A stretch of DNA of 64,000 bases from Chitinophagaceae bacterium (GTDB lineage: Bacteria; Bacteroidota; Bacteroidia; Chitinophagales; Chitinophagaceae): contig JAFKGQ010000008.1 of assembly GCA_017307755.1 (NCBI GenBank), positions 1-64,000 on the forward strand, in the 5' to 3' direction. Shown piece after piece: positions 8,598-16,524 of this stretch (position 1 is its first letter; each line of letters starts with the position of its first letter). Both the position numbers and the translations under genes were made by a program. The notes under the pieces were generated by a model. That model had not been told where the DNA came from. It ran no database searches and worked only from the letters and a program-made list of their open reading frames with translations.

Positions 8598-9272
8598 TCA
8601 GTTTTTAACCAGACCGGGATAAAACATTTTTAGTTTTTTTTCGGTAATATTATAATATGAGGGGGCCGGCGCCTCGTCTCCCGTATTTGTAAAAGGATAC
8701 AAAACCATAAGTAACAGGATAAATTCGGTATTCCCCAGCATTTTCTTCAGATTAGCAATGGCAAATCCTCGCTGATTACGTACATTTTGAATAGAGCATT
8801 GCATTTTCTCTGCAACCTCCTCATATGGCATTTCTTCTATATAAAGCAACTCCATCACCTCTTTCTGCCTCCCCGGCAACTTAACGAACTGCCCATACAC
8901 CCACTCCAGTAGATCCGCTTTCGTAATGGCAAAGTCGACGTGAACATCTTCATTAAGATGCAACAACTCGCTCACCGCTATATCACTTATCTTATTGCGT
9001 CTAAGGTGGTCGATACAGGCATTTCTTGCCGAGAAATAAAGAGAATTTTTGAGATGAACCTCGGATTCTATCTTGAGGCGGCGTTTGTGAAGGTTGGAAA
9101 AAATGTCTGTGGCTATATCTTCCGCAGCCATGCTATCACCTGTTATTCGCAGACAATAACGGACAAGACATCTCCAATGTATACGATGATAATAATAAAG
9201 CCCCCTCTCCTCGCCACGTTGAAATGAATCAAACATGGTCTTATCCTGCTCATGGCCAGCACTACTAATCAT
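8598..9272 (-). CDS. ECF sigma factor, FecI-like, with hydrophobic C-terminal tail (locus 1)
   Basis: Sigma regions 2 and 4 are clear: YYYHRIHWRCLVRYCLRITG and AEDIATDIFSNL in region 2, then LPGRQKEVMELLYIEEMPYE and a helix-turn-helix (EEVAEKMQCSIQNVRNQRG) in region 4. The frame is open to 9311, but a TAnnTTTG element at 9317-9324 puts transcription start at about that codon, so the internal ATG at 9272 is chosen; an ATG at 9236 (MFDSFQRGEERG) is the next option. Beyond region 4 there are about 40 extra residues with a hydrophobic run (FILLLMVLYPF) and a basic end. Similar hydrophobic ends occur on both other free-standing sigma factors in this window. It should activate the transport locus downstream. 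Confidence 0.9.
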   Translation of the reverse strand: MISSAGHEQDKTMFDSFQRGEERGLYYYHRIHWRCLVRYCLRITGDSMAAEDIATDIFSNLHKRRLKIESEVHLKNSLYFSARNACIDHLRRNKISDIAVSELLHLNEDVHVDFAITKADLLEWVYGQFVKLPGRQKEVMELLYIEEMPYEEVAEKMQCSIQNVRNQRGFAIANLKKMLGNTEFILLLMVLYPFTNTGDEAPAPSYYNITEKKLKMFYPGLVKN

Positions 9273-9316
9273 AGCTCTGCATTTTTTTATTCTATTTCCC
9301 CAGCGCCGCAATGTTA

Positions 9317-9324
9317 CAAAATTA
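9317..9324 (-). promoter_or_regulatory. -7 promoter element of the locus 1 sigma gene
   Basis: Read on the minus strand the bases are TAATTTTG, an exact TAnnTTTG match. Transcription would begin at about 9310, which supports the start codon at 9272 and a leader of about 38 bases. Confidence 0.5.
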
Positions 9325-9497
9325 TTTACACCTTATCATGAGAATATTTTTATCAGGAGACTAGTACAAAAGCACCCAACACGTGTAAGCGGCATGCTTA
9401 TTTATGTTCCATCCATCACCGCAAGTACTTCGTCATGGAGAATAGCCATCCGGTAATGCAAAAGAGACATGCTGGATCAATATTCTTATCTTCATAA

Positions 9498-11789
9498 ATG
9501 CTTGCGGGGAAAAAAACAACAACTGCCAGTGCCCAAAAAGGCACGGACGGCGCCGCTTTTGAGCAGGAAGTGCTAAAGATCCTGGAGCTCCTGCGATACA
9601 AGGTGCAGCGCAATGTGCATATCAATGGATGCCAAATAGATATTTATGGCGAGTATGCAACGGGAGTGATCACGCTGCGGCTAATGGTCGAATGTAAGGA
9701 CTATGGCGAAGGCCACAATGTCGGTATTGACGAAATAATGCGTTTCACCGGCGCACTCGCCGCCGCCAGGAATGCAGGCATTGTGGACAAAGGGCTATTG
9801 GTTACTACACATGGCTTTACAGCACCGGCCAAAACATTGGCTAAAAGAGCAGGCATCGACCTGACAACATATGCGGAACTATCTACACAGCTGGTGAATT
9901 TCGATGCTTACATCGATCAGGTCATCGCCGGTTTTGAGGACAGCCCTGTCTCGAAATATTATATAGATCTCAGTGGCACCGAGACAGAAGAGTACGAGAG
10001 CAGCAAGGACATCACAATTTTCAGACCGATAGATCATTACATCAATGATTGCCTTTTTAAGGACCATCGCAAAAAACTGGCCCTGTTAGGCAATTTCGGT
10101 ACGGGAAAATCCACCTTATGCCGGCAATACGCCTGCACGCTGGCCAAAAAATATAGGGAAGATATGACTGCACGAATCCCTATTATCATAAGCCTGAAGG
10201 ATTACGACGCGCGCTTTGATATCCAGACACTGATCCTCAATACTTTGTTGACCACATATGGGGTGGATATAACACCTTCTATTTGTCTCGCGCTACAGCG
10301 GTTGGGCCGGTTTATCCTGATCTTCGATGGATTTGATGAGATGGACGCAAGGGCTACGCACAGTACGATTCGTGAAAATCTCCGCGAGTTGAACAAGATC
10401 CTGGAAATAAAAGAAAATAAATTCATCCTCACCTGCCGGACACATTTCTTCCGGAACAAAGTACAGACCGAAATACTGACGGACTTTGATATCCTTTATA
10501 TCCCTGAATGGGGCGAGCAGGAATTGGAAGAATATCTCCAAAAGAAATTTGGCGGCGAATGGCAAAAGGCCTTGCGCCAGATCAGCGGGACTCATAACCT
10601 CCCCGAGCTTGTCCGCACCCCTTTATTTATGGAAATGGTCACGGAAACCCTGCCGAAATTAGGCGATGTCATCCGGCGGATAGAACTTTACCAGGTTTAT
10701 ACGGATAAATGGATAAAAGACCAATCCAGCCGAAAAGGAGCCCGCTTATCCTGGCAACAGCGTAAAAATTTTATACAGGAATTGGCCCTCAACCTGTATA
10801 GAGAAGGCCGCCAGTCCTGTCATTATAAGGAGCTTCAGAATGCATTACATCAATATTTTTCAAAAGCACGGTCCGAAGATGATCAGGATTTTGAAATAGA
10901 TGACGCCGCGCAGATGGACTATCTGCGCAATGATGTTCAAACCTGCACCTTTTTGGTAAGGGATGCCCAAGGCAACTACTCCTTTAAACATAAGTCCTTT
11001 ATGGAATTCTTTGTTGCAACCGCTATTGCCGAAGATATTCGCAGGGAGAACAACACCTATTTGCAAGGCGCCATTCTGCCTGTTGAAATAAGGGATTTCT
11101 TGATCGATCGTCTCAAGGAGACTCCACCCACGGACTTATTGCTGAGCTGGTTGAAAGGCGATGGAGAGCCTGTCCTTCGGGATAACCTGTTGTCATTGGT
11201 TTCCCTGTTAGGTATAAAACCCGATACCAAAGCAAAAGATGATCATTCAGCGCTGTCCTCCGACACAAATCTGATCATATCTTTTATGCAGGGGGACCCA
11301 CAGGCCTTCAGTCATATTTTCAGCATGTATCAATATGAGATCTATCGTTTCATTGAAAAGATCATCGGAGATGGGGACAGCGCCCAGGACCTGATGACAG
11401 AGGTTTTTGTTCAACTATGGAGGACGCGCGACAGCATGGAAAGCGTACTACACATACGCCGCTATGTTTATGTCCTCGCACAAAATAAAGCCATCAGTTA
11501 CATGCGAACCAGGAGAGCAGAAAAAAGGAGCATTTCTGAATATGAATATTTTATTCCTGAATTTACCTCCGTGGACCAGATTGATAATTCTTCGGTGATG
11601 CACTCGGCCTTATCCGATGCGATGAAAAATCTTTCACAAGAAGATCAGAAATTGTTGGATTTGTATTTTGTCCAAAATATGTCAATGACCGGGATCGCAA
11701 AGATTCTTGGGGTTTCTTCTTCAGCAACTCGTTTACGGCTTAATGAATTGATCAGAAAACTCAAGAATATTTTGGGTTCCGAATTATAA
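9498..11789 (+). CDS. PD-(D/E)XK nuclease - NACHT NTPase - ECF sigma factor fusion protein
   Basis: One uninterrupted 763-residue frame carries three modules. Residues about 10-140 form a Mrr/restriction-endonuclease-like fold: GTDGAAFEQEVLKILELLRY, aspartate 48 in QIDIYG, then glutamate 65 and lysine 67 in VECKDY, the D...E-x-K pattern. Residues about 180-560 are a NACHT-type STAND NTPase with Walker A GNFGTGKST at 198-206, Walker B FILIFDGFDEMD at about 271-282, and CRTHFF after it. Residues about 592-763 are a complete ECF sigma factor: region 2 (AFSHIFSMYQYEIYRFIEKI, LMTEVFVQLW) and region 4 (LSQEDQKLLDLYF, then a helix-turn-helix). The usual repeat sensor of such NTPases is absent. It stands alone, divergent from the locus 1 sigma gene. 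A role in anti-phage defence is inference from the first two modules. Confidence 0.88.
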   Translation: MLAGKKTTTASAQKGTDGAAFEQEVLKILELLRYKVQRNVHINGCQIDIYGEYATGVITLRLMVECKDYGEGHNVGIDEIMRFTGALAAARNAGIVDKGLLVTTHGFTAPAKTLAKRAGIDLTTYAELSTQLVNFDAYIDQVIAGFEDSPVSKYYIDLSGTETEEYESSKDITIFRPIDHYINDCLFKDHRKKLALLGNFGTGKSTLCRQYACTLAKKYREDMTARIPIIISLKDYDARFDIQTLILNTLLTTYGVDITPSICLALQRLGRFILIFDGFDEMDARATHSTIRENLRELNKILEIKENKFILTCRTHFFRNKVQTEILTDFDILYIPEWGEQELEEYLQKKFGGEWQKALRQISGTHNLPELVRTPLFMEMVTETLPKLGDVIRRIELYQVYTDKWIKDQSSRKGARLSWQQRKNFIQELALNLYREGRQSCHYKELQNALHQYFSKARSEDDQDFEIDDAAQMDYLRNDVQTCTFLVRDAQGNYSFKHKSFMEFFVATAIAEDIRRENNTYLQGAILPVEIRDFLIDRLKETPPTDLLLSWLKGDGEPVLRDNLLSLVSLLGIKPDTKAKDDHSALSSDTNLIISFMQGDPQAFSHIFSMYQYEIYRFIEKIIGDGDSAQDLMTEVFVQLWRTRDSMESVLHIRRYVYVLAQNKAISYMRTRRAEKRSISEYEYFIPEFTSVDQIDNSSVMHSALSDAMKNLSQEDQKLLDLYFVQNMSMTGIAKILGVSSSATRLRLNELIRKLKNILGSEL

Positions 11790-11830
11790 CAGCATCTTAT
11801 CAGCCCGACTTGCTCCAAAAAGGGCCACGC

Positions 11831-12497
11831 TTATTTAACCTCCATCCTATCTATCAGACTTTGATAGTCCGCCTGTCTTTTTCTGGCGCCGTCCTCCTGT
11901 TCCTTATGCTCTTTAATACGGGATTGTATTTGATCCTCGATCACCTTTATATAGTCTTCCGGCTTTTTTTTATCATCGTCCGACGGGCTGTCCCCTAAAA
12001 CCCTGCTTGGATTAGATCTTGTGTCAGACAACTGGCTCAGGGCTTTTTCAAAATATTCCCTTAATCCGGCGCGGGCATTATAAAGCCTTCCAAAAACGTC
12101 TACGGCATTTTTCATTTTGTCGTTGATGTCCCTTATCTTTCCGTTGTTATCATCGATGGCCTTTTTCCTTTTGTCCATATCCCCTTCCAGACAGACGACG
12201 CTGATTTCCGTATACTTCCTTTTCAGATCGTCGATATCTTTTTTGATGCTTTCGATCTCATCATTCTTCTTTTTGATATCCTTCAGCACATTGTTCTTTT
12301 GGCTTTCAAAGGTTTCATAGTCAAAGGCCTTCGCTTCCTCCTTCCTGCGTTGCACCTCGTCGGCGATGGAAGTTGCCTCCTGGCGAAGATCAGAATAGGG
12401 GGATCAGGTTCACGCCATCACCGCTGGCTGCCGTCCTGAAATCATCCAGGTTTTGACTATACAAAACGAATGGCGCAGTGATCTTATTTTCGGTGTT
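11831..12497 (-). pseudogene. Broken coiled-coil gene (5'-truncated, frameshifted)
   Basis: The longest piece (12355 down to 11831, 174 codons from a GTG) encodes a strongly charged coiled coil (KKKNDEIESIKKDIDDLKRK and similar). The same frame stays open upstream to 12403, reading SDLRQEATSIADEVQ into the coiled coil, but has no good start. A second frame, open from 12497 to a TGA at 12390, reads NLDDFRTAASGDGVNLIPLF and would join it smoothly if about one base were changed near 12391-12400. It begins just behind the stop of the amidohydrolase gene, so the 5' part is missing. The long-helix pattern recalls ClyA/XaxA-type helical pore proteins, a weak guess. A real shorter gene starting at 12355 is the alternative. 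Confidence 0.55.
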
Positions 12498-12504
12498 CTA
12501 CATC

Positions 12505-13641
12505 CTATTGAGGAAAAGCAGACTTGTCCAGACCGGGGACGATCCGGAGCGCATTCTTATAATATACTTTTTTTAGGACCTCGTCGGGTAAGGCAAGACC
12601 GTACATCCGCCAAAAAGCATGGTACTTCTTATGATATGGGAAATATTCGTCGGAGGTTTCCAATACCCTGAAATACGTGGCATATTCCGAATGCACCCAG
12701 GAATCCTTTCCAAAAAGGATCCTGTCCTGGTATTTAATAAAGAACTCCCTCGCTTGCCGGGGTTGTCTCCCCAGTTCCGCAATGATGGCCGCAATTTCTA
12801 CATATACATTAGGACACTCATCCAATAGTTTTCCCAGCGAAACGAGGTCGTTTGCCAGCCAGCCAAAATGGGCGGCGATAAACAGGGTATTTCGATGGGC
12901 CCGGAAGATATGATGCTGCTCGTCGATGATGGTTTTCCAGGATGCCGAACTGCCTTTTTCCCGTCGGCGGTCGGGATGGGTCTTCAGTTCCAGCCAACGC
13001 TCGTTGTATTTGTCCATCGGGTCCCAGAAGGAGGGCGGGTCGGCAGAATGGATCAGCACCGGAATATGCAGCGAACCGCACTTTTCCCAAATTGCATCCA
13101 GCCGGGGATCGTCGACAGCGATCCTTTTTCCCTGGTCATCTTTAAATTCCATCCCCAGGTCCTTATAGATCTTTAAACCCCTCGCCCCATTACGGACATC
13201 TGTCTCCAGTTCCGCCAGCGCATGCTCAGTCCAACCCTTTTGTCCAAAGTGTGCAAAGGAAATATTGGTAAATTGAATGATGCGGTTGGGGTAATGCGCC
13301 CGGATATTGGCCTGCGCCTTTTTAAAATACGCGGTATCCTGGACGTCGAAAAGATCACCCGCATCCCGATACCCTCTCCCGCTGAGGTTATTCATGACAG
13401 CCATATTGAGCTTATCCATTTCACCGACCAGTTCACTGAGGTTTTGCGTAGGCATTGCCCACTGATGGTTATGGATGTCGACAAATGGGTATTTCGCCCG
13501 GGTAAGGATATGAGCCGGCACGACGAGGGTAGACTTCGGATCGTATTCTTCAAAATCCATTTTTTGAGCCGTAGCCGATAGGTCCGCAAGACAGATAAGG
13601 AGGATCACCAGGAATAGGTTCCCCAGTTTGGTATGTAACAT
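12505..13641 (-). CDS. Secreted amidohydrolase-family protein
   Basis: The 378-residue product has a signal peptide (about residues 1-25, ending ATAQ) and a TIM-barrel metal-dependent hydrolase of the amidohydrolase_2 kind. The first metal motif is HNH in FVDIHNHQWA; further metal or acid positions are the H of VLIHSADPP, the H of FIAAHFGW and the D of FGKDSW. The family acts on varied carboxylates, lactones and amides, and the substrate cannot be read here. It is one of four amidohydrolase-superfamily genes in the window, only one of which (adenine deaminase) can be named. A broken coiled-coil gene follows its stop after only 7 bases. Confidence 0.85.
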   Translation of the reverse strand: MLHTKLGNLFLVILLICLADLSATAQKMDFEEYDPKSTLVVPAHILTRAKYPFVDIHNHQWAMPTQNLSELVGEMDKLNMAVMNNLSGRGYRDAGDLFDVQDTAYFKKAQANIRAHYPNRIIQFTNISFAHFGQKGWTEHALAELETDVRNGARGLKIYKDLGMEFKDDQGKRIAVDDPRLDAIWEKCGSLHIPVLIHSADPPSFWDPMDKYNERWLELKTHPDRRREKGSSASWKTIIDEQHHIFRAHRNTLFIAAHFGWLANDLVSLGKLLDECPNVYVEIAAIIAELGRQPRQAREFFIKYQDRILFGKDSWVHSEYATYFRVLETSDEYFPYHKKYHAFWRMYGLALPDEVLKKVYYKNALRIVPGLDKSAFPQ

Positions 13642-13672
13642 TGATTGCCTGATTTAGCAATAAATGTAATGA

Positions 13673-14044
13673 TTATCCCACCGGCAAACTAATTCCCTCT
13701 CCATCCCAATACGTCACGGCAAGCTTCCTATCCCCCAGCAATATCCCCACTCCCTTAAAACACGTCTTGCCGCTGATGATCCATTCAAAAGAATAATGGG
13801 TGATCTTCGATTCCACCTTTAATGTACCCGACACCGGGCCTCCTTTCTCCTCAATCCACGAGACATAATATTCCCCAGCCACCGGATCCTTGCCTTCGCC
13901 CTTCTTTTTACGGGCAATTTCATTCAGGATCTTTTTGCTTTCCGTATGGGTATTGGTCCAGACGCCATTCAGACAACCATCCCCAATGATCTCATAGATC
14001 ATCATACCCCATAGTGGGGCCCCACCGCCTTTTTTGTTTTTCAT
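13673..14044 (-). CDS. Hypothetical protein (123 aa)
   Basis: The frame is open to 14113, but the ATG at 14044 (MKNKKGGG) is chosen because the upstream residues look like untranslated sequence. The product has no signal peptide. Its middle (VAGEYYVSWIEEKGGPVSGTL) and end (FKGVGILLGDRKLAVTYW) suggest a small beta barrel; proteins of this kind that describe a mean strand pattern around a GV-x-L-x-GxxLAV motif are common uncharacterised Bacteroidota proteins. It lies 31 bases before the amidohydrolase gene on the same strand and may share its transcript. Confidence 0.6.
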   Translation of the reverse strand: MKNKKGGGAPLWGMMIYEIIGDGCLNGVWTNTHTESKKILNEIARKKKGEGKDPVAGEYYVSWIEEKGGPVSGTLKVESKITHYSFEWIISGKTCFKGVGILLGDRKLAVTYWDGEGISLPVG

Positions 14045-14155
14045 GCAGTATAATTGTCGTTTTGGTTTGTCAAATTTACCGTAGTTCAACGGGCCCCGGA
14101 ACCGTGAAAACACCCGAAATCCGGCATCGTTGCCGATGTCAGCAGGTCTGGGGCG

Positions 14156-14638
14156 TCAGATCACAGGACAGAACTCCTCAGGCCTACAGCTCAGACGATA
14201 ATGCATACCGCTCCTGTCAGTAAAAGACCCTGTTCTCCGGCAACCAAGTTTCTCCAACGCGTTCAGCTCCGTAATGCGGTGAGCCTGTACGGCAATATTC
14301 ACTTCCTCCCGTCCGAGTCGCAGAAAAAAATGTACCAGGGCCGCCTGCCAGGCCAGCATCATCCGGCGGGAATGTTCTCCCCACGATGGCGGTCCCGTGA
14401 AGAACAGTTGATCACCGATGCTCTCCAACAGGAACATAGGCCTGTCCTCCACCACCATCACCCAGGCATAAGGACGCCAGCCCTCTTCTGCGTCCCAAAA
14501 TTGTAAATGAAGGCTACGAAGTATATTATCCCATGTAACATAAGGTAGACCCGCCCCGGCGCCGATGCACTGCGCGATATAGGGCAGATCACTTTCAATC
14601 ACTTGCCGGAAAAAGGAGTAGGGTTCATTTAATCGCAT
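14156..14638 (-). CDS. GNAT-like acetyltransferase-fold protein
   Basis: The 160-residue product ends with a segment typical of GNAT acetyltransferases, where a residue after the acetyl-CoA helix contacts the cofactor: HRITELNALEKLGCRRTGSF followed by a last beta strand (YRLSC). The central part has strands with a bulky aromatic pattern (WVMVVEDRPMFLLESIG). The canonical Q/R-x-x-G-x-G/A loop is not obvious, so activity is uncertain. The first residues (PYSFFRQVIESDLPYIAQCI) resemble the start of this fold, where the substrate binds. It is likely to be transcribed alone or together with the gene at 13673. Confidence 0.55.
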   Translation of the reverse strand: MRLNEPYSFFRQVIESDLPYIAQCIGAGAGLPYVTWDNILRSLHLQFWDAEEGWRPYAWVMVVEDRPMFLLESIGDQLFFTGPPSWGEHSRRMMLAWQAALVHFFLRLGREEVNIAVQAHRITELNALEKLGCRRTGSFTDRSGMHYRLSCRPEEFCPVI

Positions 14639-14765
14639 ATTAAAAGAATTATAGGGTTATGGTAATCAGAGTCTACTAGGAAACCTATATTTTATCATAA
14701 GGGACATCCCCAGATGATCTTTTTTTCAAATACGTATATATCTTTCCAGACATTTAGTTCCTTCC

Positions 14766-14773
14766 TATTCTTG
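14766..14773 (+). promoter_or_regulatory. Weak -7 element of the second small secreted protein gene
   Basis: TATTCTTG differs from TAnnTTTG at one position. It is about 60 bases before the ATG at 14834 and is followed by a pyrimidine-rich leader, as in front of the paralogous gene at 2194. Confidence 0.3.
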
Positions 14774-14833
14774 TGACCTCACTTGCCGCCCGGCCCTCTT
14801 TTGTCCGTCCCTTCATCTTTTAAACCCATTTTT

Positions 14834-15133
14834 ATGACACTCCGCATGTTTCGTCTCTGCGTCCTTGCAGTTACATGGATCGCTCTGGGCAGCGCCACGC
14901 CCATCCGTCACAAAGCTCCCACAACCACACAAGCGAGGTACTATTGGTTCTGGGCGGATTCGGACAGTTATTACGAGTATGCCTCCGTAGCCGATGCTAT
15001 CAATGACTTCGAGTTTGCCACGGGCAAACTGGTCAATACAACACAGGCCGGAGGTACCCAAATTGCCAACGGCTACATCCTCAGCACCCAGCCGCATCAG
15101 GGTTGGCCAGACGTGATACTCTTCACACACTAG
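14834..15133 (+). CDS. Small secreted protein, convergent with SusD (paralogue of 2194-2499)
   Basis: The ATG at 14834 (MTLRMFRLCVLAVTWIALGS) starts a signal peptide; the frame is open 17 codons further up, but that extension is not signal-like. The mature part starts near RYYWF and ends VILFTH, and lines up gaplessly over 65 residues with the protein of 2194-2499. Conserved positions include YYW, VNTT/VDTN, GGT, GY, PH, WP/FP and the last histidine. The stop codon lies 2 bases from the stop of the opposing susD gene. The repeated position beside two different SusCD pairs points to a shared, unknown task at the cell surface. There are no cysteines and no recognisable enzyme motif in the mature protein. 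Confidence 0.72.
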   Translation: MTLRMFRLCVLAVTWIALGSATPIRHKAPTTTQARYYWFWADSDSYYEYASVADAINDFEFATGKLVNTTQAGGTQIANGYILSTQPHQGWPDVILFTH

Positions 15134-15135
15134 AC

Positions 15136-16524
15136 TTAGTATCCTACATTCTGAACAAGCGCCGGATTCAGCAGTACGTCGGTCAGGGGCAACGGGTATA
15201 GCTTTGCGCTCGCCGTCCAATGCGGTTTCACCAAAGAGAGGACAGCATCCGCCTCTCCCCATCGCGACAAGTCCGCCCACCGGTGGCCCCATTCGGCAAA
15301 AAGTTCGACCCTGCGTTCCTGCATGACGGCCGCCAGCACCGCCTCATGGGTAAGACCATACGACAGGCTCTTGAGCCCGGCCCGTCTACGCACGACATTC
15401 AGGTCATCGATCGCACCGCTCAACTCACCCTGCTGTGTCCTTGCTTCCGCCCTTATGAGATATACTTCCGCCAGCCGAAGGACCATATTGTATTCCCGGT
15501 AGGGCGGGCCTGTCCTTACTTTGTATTTTGCGGGATAGCTATACGCGATGCCACTGACCGTCTTTGTCCCTACCCAGCGCAGACGCCGCCGGTCACCTGT
15601 CTCAAAGCTTTGCAACAGACCCGGGGTCAGGATATAGGAAGGTCTTGCCAGTGGATTGTCCGCCGGTAGATAGTAATAGGCTTCCGCGCTGTTCATGAGA
15701 CTACTGACGGGCTGCAGCTGCCAGATGGCCTCCCGGCTGCCCTTTTGAAAAACACTGTCCAGCAAGGGTTCCAGCCGGGCGCCGCAACTGTCTATCACAG
15801 CCGTGGCCGCGGCAGCTGCCTCCGGCCATGAGCCCAGGTACAACCCTACCCTTGCCATCAATGCCCTGGCCGCCCAGCGATTGGGTCTTGTCCTTTCGGG
15901 AACGCCCGTACCTTTCCAGACATAGCCCGTATCCAACAGGCTGTCGGCTGCACGCAGGTCCTTCATCACCTGTATGTAAACGCTGTCAGGCCGGCTCCTG
16001 GAGGCAACGGCATTTATATCCGCATTGGTGGTTACAAGAAGGGGTACGGCCCCCCAAAGCACCACCAGACGGCTGTATACGAGCGCCCGGACAAAATAAG
16101 CTTCACCCATGATCTGCCGGCGCACGGCTGCGGAAACCTGTTTGTTTTTTACCAGGTTTTCCAAAAGCATATTGGTGTTGTAAATAACATTATAGGCGGA
16201 GCCATAGAATTGTGCGATATAGGTATTGCCGCTCTCCAGGGTATTGTCATTGAACTCTGCCATAGCAGGTATGGCCAGGGTCAGTGTACACTCGTCGGCG
16301 GATAGCGAAGGATAGATGGTATTGCCGCCATTGAGGAACGCTCCCTGAAGAGACATGGCACGGCTGTACATACCCATTAGGGCTGCCGTGGCCGTCTCGT
16401 CACTCGAGAATACCGTCCCCGTACCCAATAACGTCTCCGGGTCAGGCACCTGGACAAATTTGCGACAGCCGGAGAACCACATCGCCTGTAGCAGAAACCA
16501 TAGGATATATCTCTTCATGCTCAT
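15136..16524 (-). CDS. SusD/RagB-family outer-membrane lipoprotein (locus 2)
   Basis: The 462-residue lid protein has a lipobox at FSGC (cysteine 20), the N-terminal motif VFSSDETATAALMGMYSRAM, and the C-terminal signature MQERRVELFAEWGHRWADLS. The family end LYPLPLTDVLLNPALVQNVGY-type text closes the protein. It shares the size, order and short middle domain of the SusD protein at 2508-3908 and the two are clearly paralogues. Its start overlaps the end of susC by four bases (ATGA), so translation is coupled. The substrate is unknown; there are no glycoside hydrolase or peptidase genes in the locus. Confidence 0.93.
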   Translation of the reverse strand: MSMKRYILWFLLQAMWFSGCRKFVQVPDPETLLGTGTVFSSDETATAALMGMYSRAMSLQGAFLNGGNTIYPSLSADECTLTLAIPAMAEFNDNTLESGNTYIAQFYGSAYNVIYNTNMLLENLVKNKQVSAAVRRQIMGEAYFVRALVYSRLVVLWGAVPLLVTTNADINAVASRSRPDSVYIQVMKDLRAADSLLDTGYVWKGTGVPERTRPNRWAARALMARVGLYLGSWPEAAAAATAVIDSCGARLEPLLDSVFQKGSREAIWQLQPVSSLMNSAEAYYYLPADNPLARPSYILTPGLLQSFETGDRRRLRWVGTKTVSGIAYSYPAKYKVRTGPPYREYNMVLRLAEVYLIRAEARTQQGELSGAIDDLNVVRRRAGLKSLSYGLTHEAVLAAVMQERRVELFAEWGHRWADLSRWGEADAVLSLVKPHWTASAKLYPLPLTDVLLNPALVQNVGY

